Shown: positions 1-7,797 of the stretch, one piece after another
Position numbering within the stretch: position 1 is the stretch's first letter
How the letters are laid out: every line of letters starts with the position of its first letter
NCBI RefSeq assembly: GCF_002995495.1
Contig: NZ_PVZV01000002.1
Location: forward strand, 186,001-250,000
Source: Actinocorallia populi
GTDB lineage: Bacteria > Actinomycetota > Actinomycetes > Streptosporangiales > Streptosporangiaceae
DNA: 64,000 nt
Direction of reading: 5' to 3'
The notes under the pieces: generated by a model
What the model was told of the DNA's origin: nothing
The model's database searches: none
Seen by the model: only the letters and a program-made list of their open reading frames with translations
Position numbers and translations under genes: made by a program

Positions 1-330
1 GAACAGGGCCGGGCGGGAGCCTGCGTGCAGGCGGACGTGTGCGAGCCTGCTGGTCTTCACCCAGGAGGCACCGCAGCGGAACCAGTCGGCGCCCGCCGAC
101 ATGGACGGCATGCGCGCCCACACGACCAGGGCGGCCAGCGCGGACAGAACCGCGGGGATGAGCCACAGCAGCGGTTCGGCGGTCCAGGCGAGGCCGCCGT
201 CGGCCAGGCTGAACAGGGCGGCGGACAGCAGCATCAGGCCGAGGAACACCGACAGGAGGCGCCGCGGGTCGCGGCCCGTCCACGCCAGGGGCGCGGTCTG
301 GCCGGGCGGCGGCTGGGGCCTGCGTGCCAA
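1..330 (-). CDS. Membrane protein, C-terminally truncated by the window edge
   Basis: The reading frame on the minus strand is open from a TTG at 330 to base 1 (110 codons seen). The TTG has a GGAG six bases upstream. A short Pro/Arg-rich cytoplasmic lead is followed by two hydrophobic segments (about residues 33-50 and 56-75), then a soluble part with the pattern ADWFRCGASWV and several Arg/His residues. Two closely spaced TM helices followed by a soluble domain recall small actinobacterial PH-like membrane proteins, but I do not recognise the family. It lies 41 bp downstream of the helicase-like gene in the same orientation, so co-transcription is likely. Plus-strand ORFs across this stretch have no RBS and are shadows. 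Confidence 0.55.
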   Translation of the reverse strand, partial: MARRPQPPPGQTAPLAWTGRDPRRLLSVFLGLMLLSAALFSLADGGLAWTAEPLLWLIPAVLSALAALVVWARMPSMSAGADWFRCGASWVKTSRLAHVRLHAGSRPALF

Positions 331-371
331 GGCGCACTCCGTTCTGGCTGTTCGCGGCGCGCCGCGGCCCG

Positions 372-3300
372 CTAGGCGCGCAGCGACTGGACGGCGTAGC
401 GGAGGCGGGCCTCCGCGATGTGCAGCTCGTCCGGCGGGCAGGCCAGCACGTCCCGGGCGCGGGCGACGAGCTGCTCGTCGGTGAGCGTGGTGTCAGCGGC
501 CAGCCTACGCACCAGTTCGACCAGCTCGGCCCGCTGATAGGCGACGATGGAGCGGCCGGGCGCGAACTCGAGCGGCTCCTCGCCGGAGCGGGGCGCGGGC
601 ACCTCGGGACGCTCGGGCGGGGGAGGGGGCAGCCGGCGCGAACCGTCCGCGCCCACCTCCAGCACCGGGAACCGGGCGGCCAGCGTGCCGAAGAACGTCG
701 ACTCGGGGGTGAGGGTGCGCTCGGCCGGGACGGGCCCGCCCGGACCCAGCACCATCACCCGGGGGGCGTGCCACAGCAGCAGGAGCCACTCGACGCCCTC
801 GCCCGCCTGGTCGACCACCACGACGTCGAAGGAGTCGGGGTCGGCGGGCAGGGCGGAGGCGGCCTCGGCGGGCGGCATGATCCACAGCGGCGGCTCGCCG
901 CCCGGGCGGGACAGCGCCCAGCCCCACGCGTGGCGGTGGGCCAGGGCGTCCCCGGCCTCGCGGGCGCGTTCGCGGGCCTGCTCCAGCTCCTCGGTCAGCT
1001 CCAGGTCCTCGCGGGCGCGCGGGTGGGCCAGCAGCAGGGACGACAGGTGCGCCCAGCGCCAGGCCTCCTCCCACTCCTCGGGCACCAGCGTCGGCCGCCG
1101 GGCCAGGTCGGGGTGGACCGCGCGCAGCCGCTCCAGCAGCTCGTCGCAGCGCAGCTGCGCCGCCTGCTCCCTGCGGGCGCGTGCCAGGTCCTCCAGGCTC
1201 TGCTCGTAGGCGGCCAGGTCGCGCGCCGACAGGGCGGCGGCCGCCGCCCTCAGCTCCGGCGGCGCCTGCCCCTCGCCGATCTCCAGCTCGACGGTCTGCC
1301 GCAGGGAGGCCAGCGCCGCCCAGGCCGTCGAGGCGCGCTGGCGCACCCGCACGAGCTCCAGCGCCCGCTGGTACTCCCGCCACGCCGCGGGCGTCTGCAG
1401 CACGAGCGGCAGGCCGATCCGGCGCAGCAGCCGGTGGGTCTCGGTGACGGCCCGCAGCGCCGTCCTGACCTGGCCGAGCTTGGCGTACAGCACCGACAGC
1501 TGGGCCACCAGCCCGTCGAGCGCCTGGCTGTCGGCGAGCTCCACCCCGACCGAGCGCCACGCCTCGGCCAGCTCGCCCACCGCCTGCCGGCTCTCCAGCG
1601 CGGCGATGACCACGTCCAGCTTCTCCGGCGTGCGGGGCGGGCCGCCGTCCACGGTGGACTCCTCCAGCAGCAGCTCGGCGCGCTTCTGCGCGGCGGGCCG
1701 CAGCGGTCCGCGTTTGAGCGTGCCGCCGGAGACCAGGTGGTGGCGCAGCTCCCGCGCCGCCTCGATGAGCTCGCCCTCGGGGCCCGGCGGCAGCACCACC
1801 CAGTGGCCGCCGACGGCGCGCAGCGCCCGGTCGGCGGTGGCGGCGCGTCCGGCCAGGTCGCCCAGGTACTCCCACAGCGGGGCGGGGCCGGCCAGGCCGT
1901 CGCGCAGGGCGCGGGCCGTCCAGTCGCCGCCGCCCCAGCCGATGCCCAGGGAGTCCATGACGGTCTGGACGGTGGTGGCGTACTCCTCGAGCCGCTCCAA
2001 TGCCTCGGGCCCGCGGTCGGCGAGCCGCTGGGCCAGGTCGCCGGGCTCCGCCGCGGGCGCCTGCGCCATCGCCACCAGCAGCCGCACCCGGCCGGGCGCG
2101 GGCAGCACGGACGGGTCGGGCATGCGCTGGCGGCTCCTGGCCTCGCGGCCGGGCCCGGAGGCGGCCAGCAGGTCGGTGAGCTCGGCCGCCTCCGCGGCGG
2201 TGAGCGGCGGCTCGGCAGGCAGCCCCGGCAGCACCGGCAGCCAGGGGAAGCCGGGGGACAGGGCGGCCTCCAGCTCCTCGCGGGTGCCGCGGTAGCCGGG
2301 GGCGAGCTCCAGGCGCTCCTCCTGGCGGAAGGCGGCCAGCCGCGCCTGCAGCGCGGCGGCCTCGCGGTCGAGCTCGACGGCCTCGGCCTGGTGCTCGGCC
2401 AGCGCCCGCTCGTCGTGTTCGGGGTCGTGGGCGGCGAAGCGGGCGGCCAGCTCCCGCCTCTGCTCGGCGAGGTCGGACCCGGCGGCGGTGAACGTGGCGG
2501 CCAGCCCGGAGACCTCCGGGGGCAGGGCGTCGCGGATCTCTCGCGGGCGCCCGGTGGTGACCAGGACGCGCCGCCCCCGGGAGAGCAGGGCGCACAGCAG
2601 CCCGGCCGCGGCCGAGCGGTCCGGCACGTGCGCCAGCCGGTCGTCCGGGCCCGGCTGGAGGAACCTGGCGATCCCGGAGGGCACCGGGCCGTTGCGCACT
2701 CTGGTGAGCATGCCCTCCAGCAGCTCGACCAGGGCCGTACCGGAGCGCGGGCGCAGGACCAGCGCGGGCGCGAGCCGGAGCCGGTCGCCGGCGCCGCCCT
2801 CGTCCGCCCAGTCCTCGCGGAAGGGCACGGGTTCGGCGAAGGCGGACGAGCCCCACTTGCGCAGCACGTCGGAGACGGAGGCGTGCAGGGCCGCGCCCTG
2901 CCCGGCCCGGACCGCCTCGCGCAGCCAGTCCGTCCGGGAGGGCTGGAAGCCGGGCACGTCGCCCAGCACGTCGAGGTCCTGCAGGACGGCCGGGCCCTGG
3001 CCGACCAGCACGTCGACCCGTTCGGTGCGGGAGTCCAGGGCCACCCGCAGCGGGGTGGCCAGCAGGTGGTTGCGCACCTGGACCGGCCGGCCGTCGGCGC
3101 CGCCCGCCCAGGTGAGCAGCCCGGTGGCCAGGACGACCTCCCTGCCGTCCGCGTCCTGCGGCGCCTCCAGCGCCTCGGCCAGCCCGCGCAGCGCCCGGTA
3201 CCAGCGGCGCAGGGCGAGCCAGGTGGCGAACCCCTCGGCGTCGGCGACCGAGTCGGGCGCCTCCAGCGGGATCGGGGGCAGGCCGAAGAGCACCTCGCCG

Positions 3301-3461
3301 GGGCCCGCGTCGGGGTGGAGCCGCACGTCGGAGGGCAGCTCGGCGAGCCAGTGCACCTGGTCGTAGGCGGCCAGGTCGGGCACCCGCACCCGGCGGGACC
3401 GGGCGACGTCGCGCAGGAAGCGCAGCAGCTGCTCCGCCTCGGCCTCGGTCTCGCCGCCCAC
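372..3461 (-). CDS. Large helicase-like protein with degenerate ATPase motifs
   Basis: About 1029 aa. The layout matches large SF1 (DNA2/NAM7-type) helicase-like proteins of actinomycetes: an N-terminal region of alpha/beta character, a segment like RLAPALVLRPRSGTALVELL, the strand RRVLVTTGRPREIRDALP that normally follows motif I, a long coiled-coil Glu/Arg/Ala-rich insert, and a Walker B-like stretch FDVVVVDQAGEG near the C-terminus. The GPPGTGKT loop expected just before RVLVTT is absent; the segment reads QPGPDDRLAHVPDRS. Walker B has Gln instead of the catalytic Glu, and the C-terminal helicase lobe looks missing. Activity as an ATPase is therefore doubtful. I chose the GTG at 3461 (GGGGG five bases upstream) because codons between 3461 and 3602 lose the high GC3 of the gene; an ATG at 3602 is the alternative. 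Confidence 0.65.
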   Translation of the reverse strand: MGGETEAEAEQLLRFLRDVARSRRVRVPDLAAYDQVHWLAELPSDVRLHPDAGPGEVLFGLPPIPLEAPDSVADAEGFATWLALRRWYRALRGLAEALEAPQDADGREVVLATGLLTWAGGADGRPVQVRNHLLATPLRVALDSRTERVDVLVGQGPAVLQDLDVLGDVPGFQPSRTDWLREAVRAGQGAALHASVSDVLRKWGSSAFAEPVPFREDWADEGGAGDRLRLAPALVLRPRSGTALVELLEGMLTRVRNGPVPSGIARFLQPGPDDRLAHVPDRSAAAGLLCALLSRGRRVLVTTGRPREIRDALPPEVSGLAATFTAAGSDLAEQRRELAARFAAHDPEHDERALAEHQAEAVELDREAAALQARLAAFRQEERLELAPGYRGTREELEAALSPGFPWLPVLPGLPAEPPLTAAEAAELTDLLAASGPGREARSRQRMPDPSVLPAPGRVRLLVAMAQAPAAEPGDLAQRLADRGPEALERLEEYATTVQTVMDSLGIGWGGGDWTARALRDGLAGPAPLWEYLGDLAGRAATADRALRAVGGHWVVLPPGPEGELIEAARELRHHLVSGGTLKRGPLRPAAQKRAELLLEESTVDGGPPRTPEKLDVVIAALESRQAVGELAEAWRSVGVELADSQALDGLVAQLSVLYAKLGQVRTALRAVTETHRLLRRIGLPLVLQTPAAWREYQRALELVRVRQRASTAWAALASLRQTVELEIGEGQAPPELRAAAAALSARDLAAYEQSLEDLARARREQAAQLRCDELLERLRAVHPDLARRPTLVPEEWEEAWRWAHLSSLLLAHPRAREDLELTEELEQARERAREAGDALAHRHAWGWALSRPGGEPPLWIMPPAEAASALPADPDSFDVVVVDQAGEGVEWLLLLWHAPRVMVLGPGGPVPAERTLTPESTFFGTLAARFPVLEVGADGSRRLPPPPPERPEVPAPRSGEEPLEFAPGRSIVAYQRAELVELVRRLAADTTLTDEQLVARARDVLACPPDELHIAEARLRYAVQSLRA

Positions 3462-3626
3462 CTGCACCCCCTTCGGTGACCCCGGTGTCCTGGGTGACCC
3501 CCGATGCTCCCGGGCGGTCCTCGCTCCGTCAAGCAGAGCGGTGCCCCATACTGCCGTGGTCCAGTCGGTAGCGTACGGTGACGCGTGGAACACCGTACGC
3601 ATTTTCCCGGATTTCGGGGCCGTCCG

Positions 3627-3830
3627 TCAGATCCGGGCGGCCCGGTACTTGTCCTCGCCGGGCATCATCACCCACAGGATGGCGTAGGCGATGAACTGGG
3701 GTCCCGGCAGCAGGCAGGACAGCACGGTCAGCACGCGGACGAGCCGCGGGCTCATCCCGAACCTCCGTGCCAGTCCGGCGCAGACCCCGGCGATCACTCT
3801 TCCCTGGCTGGGGCGGTAGAGGCTGGTCAT
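3627..3830 (-). CDS. PspC domain protein
   Basis: A 67-aa protein of the PspC family (phage shock protein C type). It begins with a short polar segment (LYRPSQGRVIAGVCAGLARRF), the usual PspC signature with Gly-Val-Cys-Ala-Gly-Leu-Ala, followed by one hydrophobic helix (about residues 36-56) and a short charged tail. Such small PspC proteins sit in the membrane and are linked to envelope stress; the exact role here is unknown. The ATG at 3830 has AGGAG six bases upstream and is preferred over an upstream start at 3860 that lacks one. It lies upstream of the helicase-like gene in the same direction. Confidence 0.85.
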   Translation of the reverse strand: MTSLYRPSQGRVIAGVCAGLARRFGMSPRLVRVLTVLSCLLPGPQFIAYAILWVMMPGEDKYRAARI

Positions 3831-3865
3831 GTCGGCTCCTTCACTCGGTGGTGCGATCACTTTCC

Positions 3866-3892
3866 AAGTTACGGAGCCGACACGCTTGACAA
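3866..3892 (-). promoter_or_regulatory. Candidate promoter for the PspC gene
   Basis: On the minus strand, TTGTCA (3892-3887) is followed after 15 bases by TAACTT (3871-3866). The -10 box ends 35 bp before the PspC start codon. The spacer is short, so this is a weak call. The flanking 3831-3944 stretch is AT-richer than its surroundings and holds no gene. Confidence 0.25.
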
Positions 3893-3944
3893 ATCGGTCT
3901 TATGTACTGTTCTTAGCTGGTACTTGCGGGGTAAGGGAAGCCCC

Positions 3945-4586
3945 CTAGGGGGCCAGCAGCGCCGGGAGCTCGGCGAGCGAGTCCAGCCGGAAGCGGCAGC
4001 GGGCGAGCGCCTCGTCGTCCCGCTGGACGTGGCCCCACGGACCCCGCCGCAGGAAGGCCACCTGGACGCCCGCGGCGAGGCCGGGCCGGACGTCGTTGTC
4101 GATGCGGTCGCCCACGTACAGGATGTCCGCCGCCGGCAGGCCCGCCTCGGCGCAGACCCGGGCGAAGAACTCCGGCGACGGCTTCTCCACGCCCCAGTCC
4201 TCGGACATGCCGACGATGTCGGCCTCCAGGCCCAGCGCGGCGAACTGGGCGGCGGCCTCCTTCGGCTGGTTGCCGGCCACGCCCACCACCAGCCCCATCG
4301 CCCGCAGGCCGGCCAGGCACGCCCGCGCGTCGGGGTAGAGGTCCGCGGGCCCGAAGCCGTTCGGCACCCCGGCGGCGCGCCGCGCCGCCTCCTCCTCGGC
4401 CAGGTCGAACCCCGGCTTGAAGTGCTCGAGCACCTCCAGGTGGTGCCCGCCGCGGGCGATCACCCCGCCGAGGACCGCGTTGAAGGTGTGCCGGGGCACC
4501 CCCAGCCAGTCGGCCCACTCGCCGTAGATGCGCCCCTCGTTGATGAGGGTTTCGCCGACATCGAAGAACACCGCCTTGATCTCCAC
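3945..4586 (-). CDS. HAD-family hydrolase
   Basis: 213 aa, a haloacid dehalogenase-type phosphatase. All four motifs are visible: motif I FFDVGETL (Asp-9 would be the nucleophile; the second Asp of DxD is replaced by Gly-Glu), motif II VAGNQ, motif III Lys in VEKPSPEFF, and motif IV YVGDRIDND. A helical cap (residues about 18-80) separates motifs I and II, as in subfamily IA enzymes such as phosphoglycolate phosphatases. The substrate cannot be told from sequence. The GTG start has no Shine-Dalgarno but lies 6 bases after a TAAAAT box, so the mRNA is probably leaderless. It is divergent from the phosphotransferase gene at 4677. Confidence 0.9.
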   Translation of the reverse strand: MEIKAVFFDVGETLINEGRIYGEWADWLGVPRHTFNAVLGGVIARGGHHLEVLEHFKPGFDLAEEEAARRAAGVPNGFGPADLYPDARACLAGLRAMGLVVGVAGNQPKEAAAQFAALGLEADIVGMSEDWGVEKPSPEFFARVCAEAGLPAADILYVGDRIDNDVRPGLAAGVQVAFLRRGPWGHVQRDDEALARCRFRLDSLAELPALLAP

Positions 4587-4592
4587 TTTTCC

Positions 4593-4598
4593 ATTTTA
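4593..4598 (-). promoter_or_regulatory. -10 box of leaderless HAD gene
   Basis: TAAAAT on the minus strand ends 6 bases before the GTG start codon. There is no SD sequence, so transcription probably starts at or within a base or two of the GTG. Confidence 0.5.
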
Positions 4599-4646
4599 GG
4601 GAGACCCTTTCCATCCTCGGCCCCGGGGATTACGGTCGCAGAACCT

Positions 4647-4660
4647 ACCTAGCGCTTGGT
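4647..4660. promoter_or_regulatory. Candidate TetR-family operator
   Basis: The 14-mer ACCTAGCGCTTGGT is an imperfect inverted repeat. It differs at one position from the AnCAAGnnCTTGnT consensus known for KstR2, a TetR-type regulator of steroid and acyl-CoA catabolism. It ends 16 bp before the start of the phosphotransferase gene, overlapping where the promoter or TSS should be. The regulator itself is not identified in the window. Confidence 0.45.
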
Positions 4661-4676
4661 AAGAGAGGAGGGCGGT

Positions 4677-5705
4677 GTGCCGGTACCCGACCAGCGCGAC
4701 CCCGCGCTCACCCGGGAAGTCCTCGACCGCTGGCTCGGCGGGCGTTCCCCGGGAGCCGTCGTGGAGCATCTGGAGACCCCCGCCTCCAGCGGTTTCTCCG
4801 CGGAGACACTGATCTTCCGCGCGGGCGGCGCGGACTACGTCGCCAAGGTGGCGCCGACGGGGCACCAGATCTTCCCCGAGCCGCGCTTCGAGGAGCAGTA
4901 CCGCGTGCTGCGCGAACTGCGCCGGCGGGGGGTGCCCGTCCCGGAGGTGTTCTGGTACGAGCCTGACCCGTCGCTGCTGGGCGCGCCGTTCTTCGTGATG
5001 GCCGCCTGCCCCGGACGGGCCCCCTCCGACATGCCGCCCTACCACCAGGAGGGATGGGTCACCGAGGTCTCCCCGCGGGAGCGGGCCGCGCTGTGGGACA
5101 ACGGGCTGCACGCGATGGCCTCCGTGCACGCCCAGCCCGTCGAGGGCCTGGAGTACGTGGACCAGACCGCGTACGGCCCGACCGGCCTGGAGCAGCGGCT
5201 CAACTACTACGAGCACTACCTGCACTGGTCCTACGACGGGAAGGTGCCGCTCGCCGAGCGGGCGCTGGAGTGGCTGCGCGCCAACCGCCCCGAAGAGAGC
5301 CGCCCGCCGTCACTGCTGTGGGGGGACTCCCGGATCGGCAACCTCCTGTTCGTGGACGGCGAGGTCAGCGCGATCCTCGACTGGGAGATGGTCACCCTCG
5401 GCCAGCCGGAGGAGGACCTCGCCTGGTACCTCTACCTCGACCGGCACCACTACACGGCCGTCGGCCTCCCCCCGCTGGAAGGCTTCCCGGGCAGGGAGCA
5501 CACCATCGCGCGGTACGAGGAACTGCTCGGCAGGCCCATGGAGAACATGCGCTACTACGAGGTGCTCTCCGGTCTGAAGTTCACGGTCGTGATGGCGCGG
5601 ATCGGCCAGCTGTTCATCAACTACGAACTGGTCCCCCCGGACGACGTCTTCCCCCACACCAACACCGCCACCTCGCTGCTCGCCACCGTGCTGGAAGAAC
5701 TGTGA
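4677..5705 (+). CDS. APH/ACAD10-type phosphotransferase family protein
   Basis: 342 aa, kinase-like fold of the aminoglycoside phosphotransferase superfamily. Visible features are the N-lobe strand with the presumed ATP-binding Lys (DYVAKVAP), the catalytic loop LLWGDSRIGNLLF (Asp and Asn of the HGDxxxxN motif, with Trp-Gly-Asp in place of His-Gly-Asp) and the metal-binding ILDWEM. The WGDxRxGN variant is typical of the ACAD10/11-like subgroup, which is tied to acyl or hydroxyacyl-CoA metabolism rather than antibiotic resistance. The GTG start at 4677 has AGGAGG at the right distance; a TTG at 4656 has none. The upstream TetR-type operator and the nearby SDR and LLM oxidoreductases suggest lipid or steroid catabolism. 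It is convergent with the LLM gene. Confidence 0.9.
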   Translation: MPVPDQRDPALTREVLDRWLGGRSPGAVVEHLETPASSGFSAETLIFRAGGADYVAKVAPTGHQIFPEPRFEEQYRVLRELRRRGVPVPEVFWYEPDPSLLGAPFFVMAACPGRAPSDMPPYHQEGWVTEVSPRERAALWDNGLHAMASVHAQPVEGLEYVDQTAYGPTGLEQRLNYYEHYLHWSYDGKVPLAERALEWLRANRPEESRPPSLLWGDSRIGNLLFVDGEVSAILDWEMVTLGQPEEDLAWYLYLDRHHYTAVGLPPLEGFPGREHTIARYEELLGRPMENMRYYEVLSGLKFTVVMARIGQLFINYELVPPDDVFPHTNTATSLLATVLEEL

Positions 5706-5725
5706 CACCGAGGAAGAACGGCGAA

Positions 5726-5755
5726 GGCCACCTCGCCCGAGCGGGCGGGGCGGCC
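5726..5755. terminator. Hairpin between convergent genes
   Basis: GGCC and GGCC flank an inner perfect CGCCCG / CGGGCG stem with a 2-nt AG turn. It lies between the stops of the phosphotransferase and LLM genes. There is no U-tract, as is common in high-GC actinomycetes, so function as a bidirectional terminator is inferred. Confidence 0.35.
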
Positions 5756-5768
5756 TCCAGGAGACGCG

Positions 5769-6716
5769 TCAGGCCGTGGGGGCCAGGGCGCGGACCGCTT
5801 CGGCGCCGTTGATCTGGCTGTTGGGCAGGAGCATCAGGATCGGGGTGGTCAGGCCGTTCGCGACGTACTCCCGGATGCGCTCGCGGCACTCGGCGGGTGA
5901 GCCGTGGACGATGAGGTCGTCGACGACCTCATCGGGGATGGCCTTCAGCGCGCCCTGGCGGTCGCCGGACGCCCACGCCTCGTTCATGGGGCGCAGGGCC
6001 TCGCCGCGGCCCAGCCACTCGTGGAACTTCTGGTAGACGGGGACGTTCAGGTAGGAGGTGATCAGCCACCGGCCGAGCTTGCGGGCCTCGTCGGCGTCCT
6101 CGGTCGGGACGACGAAGAGGCGGGCGAGCAGCTCCTTGTCCGGGTGGAACGCCCCGCGGACCGTCCGGACGTCCTGTGGGGACAGCCAGTTGGTGATGGC
6201 CGCGTCCGCCTCGCGGGCCGCCAGGCGCAGCATGCCGGGGCGCAGGGCGGCCAGCGCGATCTGCGGCGGGACCTCGGGGGCGGACTCCAACCGGAAGCCC
6301 TTCACGCCCAGCGCCTCGTCGGTGACCTTCTCCCCGGCCAGCGCCTTGCGCAGGAAGCGCAGCGTGTCGCGGACCTTCGCGAAGGGCTCGGTGAAGGGGA
6401 TGCCGTTCCAGCGCTCCACGATGGTGTCGCTGGAGGTGCCGATCCCGAGCACGAACCTGCCGGGCGCCAGGTCGGCCAGGGTCGCGGCCTGCTGGGCCAG
6501 CAGCGCGGGGCCGCGCGTGTAGACGGGCACGATCGCCGGTCCCAGCCGCAGCTCCGGCGCCCACTGCGAGGCGAGCGCCAGCGGGGTGAACCCGTCGTTG
6601 CCGTTGGTCTCGGCCGACCAGACGTCGGTGTAGCCCAGGGCGGGCAGCTCCCGGACGAGCTCCTTGTGCGCGCCCAGCTTGATCCCGGGCAGTGGAACGG
6701 TCAGTCCCCAGTTCAC
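5769..6716 (-). CDS. LLM-class F420-dependent oxidoreductase
   Basis: 315 aa, luciferase-like monooxygenase (TIM-barrel) family. The start MNWGLTVPLPG, the segment LGYTDVWSAE, RLGPAIVPVYTRGPALLAQQAATLADLAPGR-type core and the ending RERIREYVANGLTTPILM are characteristic of actinobacterial F420-dependent members. The substrate is unknown; related enzymes act in lipid, sterol or xenobiotic oxidation. The GTG start has GAGGAG five bases upstream. It lies 30 bp downstream of the SDR gene and is almost certainly in the same transcript, pairing two redox enzymes. Confidence 0.92.
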   Translation of the reverse strand: MNWGLTVPLPGIKLGAHKELVRELPALGYTDVWSAETNGNDGFTPLALASQWAPELRLGPAIVPVYTRGPALLAQQAATLADLAPGRFVLGIGTSSDTIVERWNGIPFTEPFAKVRDTLRFLRKALAGEKVTDEALGVKGFRLESAPEVPPQIALAALRPGMLRLAAREADAAITNWLSPQDVRTVRGAFHPDKELLARLFVVPTEDADEARKLGRWLITSYLNVPVYQKFHEWLGRGEALRPMNEAWASGDRQGALKAIPDEVVDDLIVHGSPAECRERIREYVANGLTTPILMLLPNSQINGAEAVRALAPTA

Positions 6717-6746
6717 GTGGTCTCCTCAGGCTCTCGTACGTCGGTG

Positions 6747-7514
6747 TCAGGCGATGGACGGGCGGATGATGGAACCGCCGTCGACGACCATGGTCTGCCC
6801 CGTCATCCAGGAGGAGGCGTCGCCGGCGAGGAAGACCGCGGCGTTGGCGATGTCCTCGGGCACGCCGAGGCGGCCCAGCGGGAGGGCCTTGCTGATGGCC
6901 TCCTCGTTCTCCTCCCACAGCGCGCGGGCGAGGTGCGTCTTGACCAGGCCGGGCGCGATCGCGTTGACCCGCACCCCGGGCGACAGCTCCATCGCGAACT
7001 GCCGCGACAGGTGGATGACCGCGGCCTTGGTGGCGTTGTAGTACCCGATGCCGTGCTCGGTCACCAGGCCGCCCACGCTGGCGATGTTGACGATCGACCC
7101 GCCGTGCTCGCGCATCGAGGCGTTCCAGACCAGCTGCGTCCACAACACGACGGCGAACTGGTTGACCTCGACGGTCTTGGCGGCGAGGGAGGCGCTGATG
7201 TCCACCATCGGCCCGTAGTGCGGGCTGGTCCCCGCGTTGTTGACCAGCACGTCGACCCGCCCGAACTCGGCGACCGCCGCGTCGACGCAGGCCCGTGCCT
7301 GCTCCTCGTCCCCGACGTGCGCGGCCTTGGCCAGCACGCCCGCCCCGGGGTGCTCGGCCCGGATCCGCGCCGCCACCTCGTCCAGCGCCTCCTGCCTGCG
7401 CGAGGAGAGCACCACGTTGGCACCCTCCGCCGCCAGCGCGAAGGCGATCGCCTCGCCGATCCCCCGCGACGCGCCCGTGATCAGCGCGGTCTTCCCTGCC
7501 AGCCCAGTCCGCAT
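6747..7514 (-). CDS. SDR-family oxidoreductase (FabG-like)
   Basis: 255 aa, classical short-chain dehydrogenase/reductase. The cofactor loop TGASRGIG is at residues 14-21, NNAG near 90, the catalytic Ser in NIASVGG, and Tyr and Lys in YYNATKAA. The C-terminal SSWMTGQTMVVDGG is the usual FabG ending. It probably oxidises a hydroxyacyl or alcohol substrate with NAD(P). It is the first gene of a two-gene operon with the LLM oxidoreductase and carries candidate operators just upstream. The ATG has TGGAGG five bases ahead. Confidence 0.93.
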   Translation of the reverse strand: MRTGLAGKTALITGASRGIGEAIAFALAAEGANVVLSSRRQEALDEVAARIRAEHPGAGVLAKAAHVGDEEQARACVDAAVAEFGRVDVLVNNAGTSPHYGPMVDISASLAAKTVEVNQFAVVLWTQLVWNASMREHGGSIVNIASVGGLVTEHGIGYYNATKAAVIHLSRQFAMELSPGVRVNAIAPGLVKTHLARALWEENEEAISKALPLGRLGVPEDIANAAVFLAGDASSWMTGQTMVVDGGSIIRPSIA

Positions 7515-7525
7515 GTCAGCCTCCA

Positions 7526-7578
7526 GAACGTGGTTCGCCGCGCACTCTACCCACTAACTGACTCACGGGTTACTTGGG
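7526..7578. promoter_or_regulatory. Two inverted repeats upstream of the SDR-LLM operon
   Basis: GAAC-GTG-GTTC at 7526-7536 is a perfect 4+4 inverted repeat immediately upstream of the SDR ribosome binding site. A second, longer imperfect dyad runs from CCCACTAAC (7550-7558) to GGTTACTTGGG (7568-7578). Both are placed where a TetR- or GntR-type repressor would bind. The rest of 7579-7784 holds GC-rich repeats (GGCCGGCC runs) and no gene. Confidence 0.35.
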
Positions 7579-7784
7579 CCCCCGGGCCGCGCGGCGCACC
7601 GATATGGTCTAGGGGGCGGCCCCCGGGCCCTCCAAGGCCGGCCGGCCGGCCCTCGCTTCGCCGCGGTCGTCCGACCAGTGCGGGAGTTCACGTTCACCGG
7701 CGAACTTCCCGGGTAAGCAGGACGTCTAAGGCTTCAAGCGGGGCCGCTGTCGCGGCGCTGACGTTATGCACCTTCGAACCTGGA

Positions 7785-7790
7785 TATGGT
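7785..7790 (+). promoter_or_regulatory. -10 box of leaderless kinase gene
   Basis: TATGGT ends 7 bases before the ATG at 7798. No SD lies in the intervening bases, so a leaderless transcript is predicted. Confidence 0.5.
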
Positions 7791-7797
7791 CGCTTCT

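Noticed and set aside
324-3479. 1051-codon plus-strand open frame opposite the helicase-like gene
   Set aside because: Gly/Gln/Arg/His-rich translation without any fold signals, no RBS, and the minus-strand frame has high GC3 and recognisable motifs. It is a high-GC shadow.
3886-3910. Plus-strand promoter from a perfect TTGACA at 3886
   Set aside because: No matching -10 at 16-18 bp and no plus-strand gene downstream before 4677.
4677-5705. Aminoglycoside resistance gene
   Set aside because: The catalytic loop has the WGDxRxGN form of the ACAD10/11-like subgroup and the neighbours are metabolic; no resistance context.
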